From: Planctomycetota bacterium
GTDB lineage: Bacteria; Planctomycetota; UBA1135; JACQFD01
NCBI GenBank assembly: GCA_016792805.1
Contig: JAEUHX010000018.1
Coordinates: 124,001-188,000 of the forward strand
Direction: 5' to 3'
Length of the DNA: 64,000 nt
Shown: piece after piece, positions 61,057-64,000 of the stretch
Layout: the number at the start of each line of letters is the position of its first letter
Position numbering within the stretch: position 1 is the stretch's first letter
Program-made: the position numbers and the translations under genes
Notes under the pieces: model-generated
What the model saw: only the letters and a program-made list of their open reading frames with translations
Database searches by the model: none
Told to the model about the DNA's origin: nothing

Positions 61057-61521
61057 TTAATTCTTGGGATTCTGCGAGCGTTCGATCGCGTGCTCGACTC
61101 GCCGCAGGAACGGGGCCTGCCGCTGGAGAATGGTACGGAACGATTCCGTTCGGCGCTGTCCGCGCTCTTTCCAGCCAATCCGGACCAAGGCGGTGTACTC
61201 CCCCGCCAGGGCCGGGTTCTCACGGAGTTCGACGAAGGCCGTGAGGCGCGGGTGGCCGGCAACTTCGCGCGTGATCGAGAGCGTCGACGGCGCGGATACG
61301 GAGCCGTCCTTCTGGAGCGAGAAGATCTGCGGATCATTGCGCAGCTCGTCGATGACCTGCGCGGCGGCGAGGGCCGCCTCGTTGCGCGACTCGGCAGTCT
61401 GCTGGAGCGTCGCGCCGAAGGAGAGGAGCGCCAAAATCGAACTCACGCCGACCACGAGGATTCCCATCGCGACGATCATCTCGATCAGCGTGAAGCCGCG
61501 CTGGCGGCGAAGCGGCGTCAT
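61057..61521 (-). CDS. Pseudopilin (PilV/GspI-like)
   Basis: A 154-residue prepilin. The type III leader is QRGFTLIEMIVAMGILVVG: the prepilin peptidase cleaves after Gly9 and methylates Phe10, with Glu14 (+5) present. A hydrophobic helix follows, then a small globular domain containing AAQVIDELRNDPQIFSLQ. ATG 61521 overlaps the stop of the 62693 gene (ATGA), so it is co-translated. It may belong to a type II secretion-like or minor-pilus assembly system; no secretin or ATPase is visible in this window. Confidence 0.82.
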   Translation of the reverse strand: MTPLRRQRGFTLIEMIVAMGILVVGVSSILALLSFGATLQQTAESRNEAALAAAQVIDELRNDPQIFSLQKDGSVSAPSTLSITREVAGHPRLTAFVELRENPALAGEYTALVRIGWKERGQRRTESFRTILQRQAPFLRRVEHAIERSQNPKN

Positions 61522-62693
61522 CGGATCGGCACCTCCCGAGCGGCGGCAATCGGAACCTCGAGATGGAAGCGGCGCCCTCGATGCACTTCGAGCCCCTCCG
61601 CGTGCTCGCAGGCGACGGTGCGCATCGCGCCGCGCATGGAGATCCGAAGCCTGCGCGGCTCGGCGCCGGCCACCTGCATCCACTCGGTGCCGATCTTCAC
61701 GAAATCACCAGAGGCAATCGGGAGAGGGCGCGGATCGTCGAGGACGATCTCCTTAGCACGCGCGTCGAGCGCCTTTGCGAGGCTCACCACGCGCTGGTCC
61801 CGCTCCTCGCGGCGCAGCATCAAGGTGACGCGCACCGTGCGCGGATAAGTGCGTTCTCGCGGATGAACCCCGCCTTCCACGGAGAGTTGAAACAAATTCG
61901 GATCGGGGAGACGCGGCGCGAGGAACGAGCCGCGAGTGGAATCCCACACCATGTGCGGCGCGCCTGGGCCCGACGCCGTCTCCCACGAGGTCGTCTTGGC
62001 ATTGGCCATGTCGAGGCCGAAGTACAACAATCCGCCGACGACGTCGTGGGAGGCGTCGGCGAATCCCTTCTTCGGGCGATCAAAGAAATCTTCCAGAAAA
62101 AACGAGTTCACGGCGTCGTCGGGATCGACGGGACGAACCGCACGGCGCAAAGTCAAAAATGCGGGATCGGCGACGGTGGGGTCGTCGGCGACGGAATAGG
62201 CGAACTCGAGGAGGCCGAGCGTCGGCGTCGGGCCGCGGGGCTTCTTCGGCGTTCCGGGGACGGCAGTCGGTGCGGCGGCGGCGGTCTCGCCCACTTCGGC
62301 CAGGGAGTCGAGCCCCTGCTTTGCCGCAAGCCACCGCAGCTCCTCGCCGCGGGAGAAGGTGCGCACGCCGCGCACGCGAATCACCGAGAGCGGCTCCTGG
62401 ACCACGGCCGGCGCGTTTTTTGTTGCCTTCGGCGTCGGCGGCTTCGGCGCATTGCCGTAGCTCACCACAAAAGGTGACGTGGGCGAGCCGTCGAGCGTCG
62501 AGAGGTCGCGGCGCAACAAATCGAGCACGGCGCGCGCCCGCTCCTCCTGGTCGCGAGAAGCCTCGGCCGCCTTCCACACCGAGAGGCCGCCCGACATGAG
62601 GCGGAACGCCATGTACGAGAACGCCGTGAGGAGCCCCATCACGAGGAGGAGCTCGATGAGCGTGAAGCCGGCGGTGCGGCGCGATGCCCTCAT
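61518..62693 (-). CDS. Pseudopilin (GspJ/PilW-like), enlarged
   Basis: A 391-residue prepilin with the leader RTAGFTLIELLLVMGLLTAF (cleavage after Gly9, Glu14 at +5). The globular part is longer than in classical GspJ proteins (usually about 200 residues), with a disordered Pro/Thr-rich loop (GTPKKPRGPTPT) and a second domain containing YPRTVRVTLMLRREERDQRV. It overlaps its neighbours by four bases on both sides and sits between the LamG-type protein and the GspI-like pseudopilin, which suggests a joint fibre or tip complex. Confidence 0.82.
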   Translation of the reverse strand: MRASRRTAGFTLIELLLVMGLLTAFSYMAFRLMSGGLSVWKAAEASRDQEERARAVLDLLRRDLSTLDGSPTSPFVVSYGNAPKPPTPKATKNAPAVVQEPLSVIRVRGVRTFSRGEELRWLAAKQGLDSLAEVGETAAAAPTAVPGTPKKPRGPTPTLGLLEFAYSVADDPTVADPAFLTLRRAVRPVDPDDAVNSFFLEDFFDRPKKGFADASHDVVGGLLYFGLDMANAKTTSWETASGPGAPHMVWDSTRGSFLAPRLPDPNLFQLSVEGGVHPRERTYPRTVRVTLMLRREERDQRVVSLAKALDARAKEIVLDDPRPLPIASGDFVKIGTEWMQVAGAEPRRLRISMRGAMRTVACEHAEGLEVHRGRRFHLEVPIAAAREVPIR

Positions 62694-64000
62694 CGGCGCT
62701 CCTCCAGGCGGAGCATCCGCGTCTCGAGCACCTGCTCGGAGACGGCGGCGCGAAGGCGCGGCACCTCTTTCCAGCCGTTGGCCCGGCGCGTCTCGTTGGT
62801 TGTCACGTCGATCTGTGAGAACGCGTTAGGTGAGAACCTCACGCCGAAGCGGAACTCGAGACGCTGCCCCTGACGCAACAAAAAGTCGGGGCGGCCGTCC
62901 TCGGAGGTCGGACGCTTGAAATACCACAATCCGTCGGCCTTCTCGGGATCGGCGCTCCATGCGCTGCGCCCGTCGAGGCGCGCCATGCATTCGATCGTTG
63001 CAGCCCCCGTGCGCGTCGGCTCCTCTTTCCAGTAGAGGCTCTTATAGAAAGCCGACTCCGCGTACTCATCGAACTGGAAATAGTGAAGCTCCGGCTGGTC
63101 GGAGCCGGCAGCCCATCGATCCCAATAGCGATACGGAAAGCGGATCACGAGGTCTCCCGCAGCGTGGGCAGTGCCGGCGGTGCCGTACCGGCCGCGGAAG
63201 AGCCCGGTCCCCTCTTTCTTCGAGGAGGCGCCGGCCGTCGTCGACGGATTCGGCGCCTGCGCCCCATAGGCCGTGGCCGGCGCGCCGCTCTCCGACTCGC
63301 GCTCAGGCATGCCGAGGCGCGTGCCCTGGATATAAGTATAATGCAACAGCTCATTCCCGATGAGCACGGTGCCGCGCGGCGGCAGCTCCGCCGAATCCTC
63401 CACGTCCATGGCGGAGGAGGTGGCGGTCATGCCGTTGGCGAGCTGCGTCACGCGCGTCGAATCGAGAAAGCTCAACGTTTCCGAGAGTCCATGGGCGCGG
63501 GGGACGGTGCCGAGCACACCGCGACCGCCCGGTGCAATGGTGAGGGCGCCGGACCCCGCGTCGTAGCTTTCGTAGGCGATGATCTCATCGCCGATGCGCA
63601 GCAATCCGGCGTCCTTAGGGAGCCGGTCAAGAAAATTGGTCACTCCGTCGCCGAGGAGCCCGTGGGGAAACGCGAGGAGCTGCGGCTCCACCTGGAGCGT
63701 CGTCTCGCCGACGGTGCACTCGCGTGCGAGCACATATCGGCCGAGGTCGACGACGTCGAAACCCTGCTGATTGAATCGCTGATTGAACTCCACCTCGTCG
63801 ATCGTGCCCGAGAATTGTTGTCCGACCCCGTCGAAGCGGCCACCGACCGAGACGGTGCCGATCTTGCGCGGCAGCTCGCCCGACGGCGGCTTCAGGATGC
63901 GGGCGTAGTCACGCGAGTCGATGGAGGGCGGAGGAGGCTGGAGCGGGTTTGTAACAAGCTGCCCGGGCTGGATCAGGAAGCGCGGCTGCTCGCGCGTAGC
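62690..64000 (-). CDS. Large exported LamG-type protein, 5' end outside the window
   Basis: The frame is open to the right window edge with no stop, so the gene is 5'-truncated here and about 436 residues are visible. Near the visible N-terminus, FDGVGQQFSGTIDEVEFNQR is the end of a LamG/concanavalin-like domain (the ...G.IDEV.f.. motif). Further on are YIQGTRLGMPERESESG and a C-terminal part with WSADPEKADGLWYFKRPTS. A GTG at 63793 would be a spurious start. The protein is co-translated with two pseudopilins and may be a pilus-tip or secreted adhesive component. Confidence 0.7.
   Translation of the reverse strand, partial: ATREQPRFLIQPGQLVTNPLQPPPPSIDSRDYARILKPPSGELPRKIGTVSVGGRFDGVGQQFSGTIDEVEFNQRFNQQGFDVVDLGRYVLARECTVGETTLQVEPQLLAFPHGLLGDGVTNFLDRLPKDAGLLRIGDEIIAYESYDAGSGALTIAPGGRGVLGTVPRAHGLSETLSFLDSTRVTQLANGMTATSSAMDVEDSAELPPRGTVLIGNELLHYTYIQGTRLGMPERESESGAPATAYGAQAPNPSTTAGASSKKEGTGLFRGRYGTAGTAHAAGDLVIRFPYRYWDRWAAGSDQPELHYFQFDEYAESAFYKSLYWKEEPTRTGAATIECMARLDGRSAWSADPEKADGLWYFKRPTSEDGRPDFLLRQGQRLEFRFGVRFSPNAFSQIDVTTNETRRANGWKEVPRLRAAVSEQVLETRMLRLEERR

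Overview
The window is GC-rich bacterial chromosome, with no plasmid or phage modules, rRNA or CRISPR array visible. Lineage is inferred only. Several large secreted FG-GAP/VCBS proteins, a CRTAC1/ASPIC-UnbV lipoprotein, pseudopilins next to an exported LamG-type protein, and an unusual collagen-like/S74 protein are gene types I associate with Planctomycetota or nearby uncultured environmental phyla. Many genes are packed in ATGA (4-bp overlap) operons.

Layout. 0-3.7 kb: end of an unrecognised gene coupled to a DinB-family gene, then a minus-strand DUF309 / nucleoside hydrolase / tRNA-hydroxylase (MiaE) operon and tRNA-Gly(GCC). 3.8-5.4 kb: a decayed GHKL-ATPase-like gene and empty sequence. 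5.5-8.3 kb: a 926-residue surface-type protein (DNRLRE, about 60 collagen triplets, about 19 NTAxG repeats, S74 chaperone). 8.3-9.7 kb: a membrane-protein gene split by a 185-bp element with terminal inverted repeats. 9.9-17.6 kb: SRPBCC protein, two unknown coupled genes (one with a 15-bp minisatellite), a YtfE-type repair protein, and a translationally coupled CRTAC1 lipoprotein / sensor kinase / sigma-54 regulator set. 17.7-24.8 kb: seven-iron ferredoxin, a 989-residue FG-GAP protein and further exported proteins. 24.9-31.3 kb: second copy of the 185-bp element, plsY-gpsA, two tandem macro-domain genes with a DUF6786 gene, a DUF1570 peptidase-like protein and an AlkA-like glycosylase. 31.4-37.1 kb: FAD oxidoreductase plus methyltransferase, hybrid kinase, glycosyltransferase. 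37.2-45.5 kb: accessory-looking small genes, including a MazF toxin pair with a second decayed antitoxin, membrane proteins, a DinB protein with a histone-H1-like tail, SEC-C protein, fatty-acid desaturase and universal stress protein. 45.5-51.4 kb: DUF2071 protein and a hom-metX-metB methionine operon behind a SAM-I (S-box) riboswitch, then an M28 peptidase. 51.4-54.5 kb: FG-GAP protein and an erythromycin-esterase homologue. 54.5-55.3 kb: two tandem, about 90% identical, hairpin-rich repeats with the same terminal motif as the 185-bp element. 55.5-64 kb: a minus-strand run of pseudopilins, a LamG-type exported protein, a CxxC-motif exported protein, two SurA/PpiD/parvulin-type folding factors and ScpB.

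The best candidate for something undescribed is the interspersed repeat family. Two 185-bp copies lie in opposite orientation, one apparently inserted in a gene; two larger tandem hairpin-rich copies and one solo end share the terminal motif GGAGGACGTTTCAAAA. A second unexplained signal is the abundance of CACAWWW/WWWTGTG words (mostly CACAAA/TTTGTG) inside otherwise GC-rich genes, in several reading frames.
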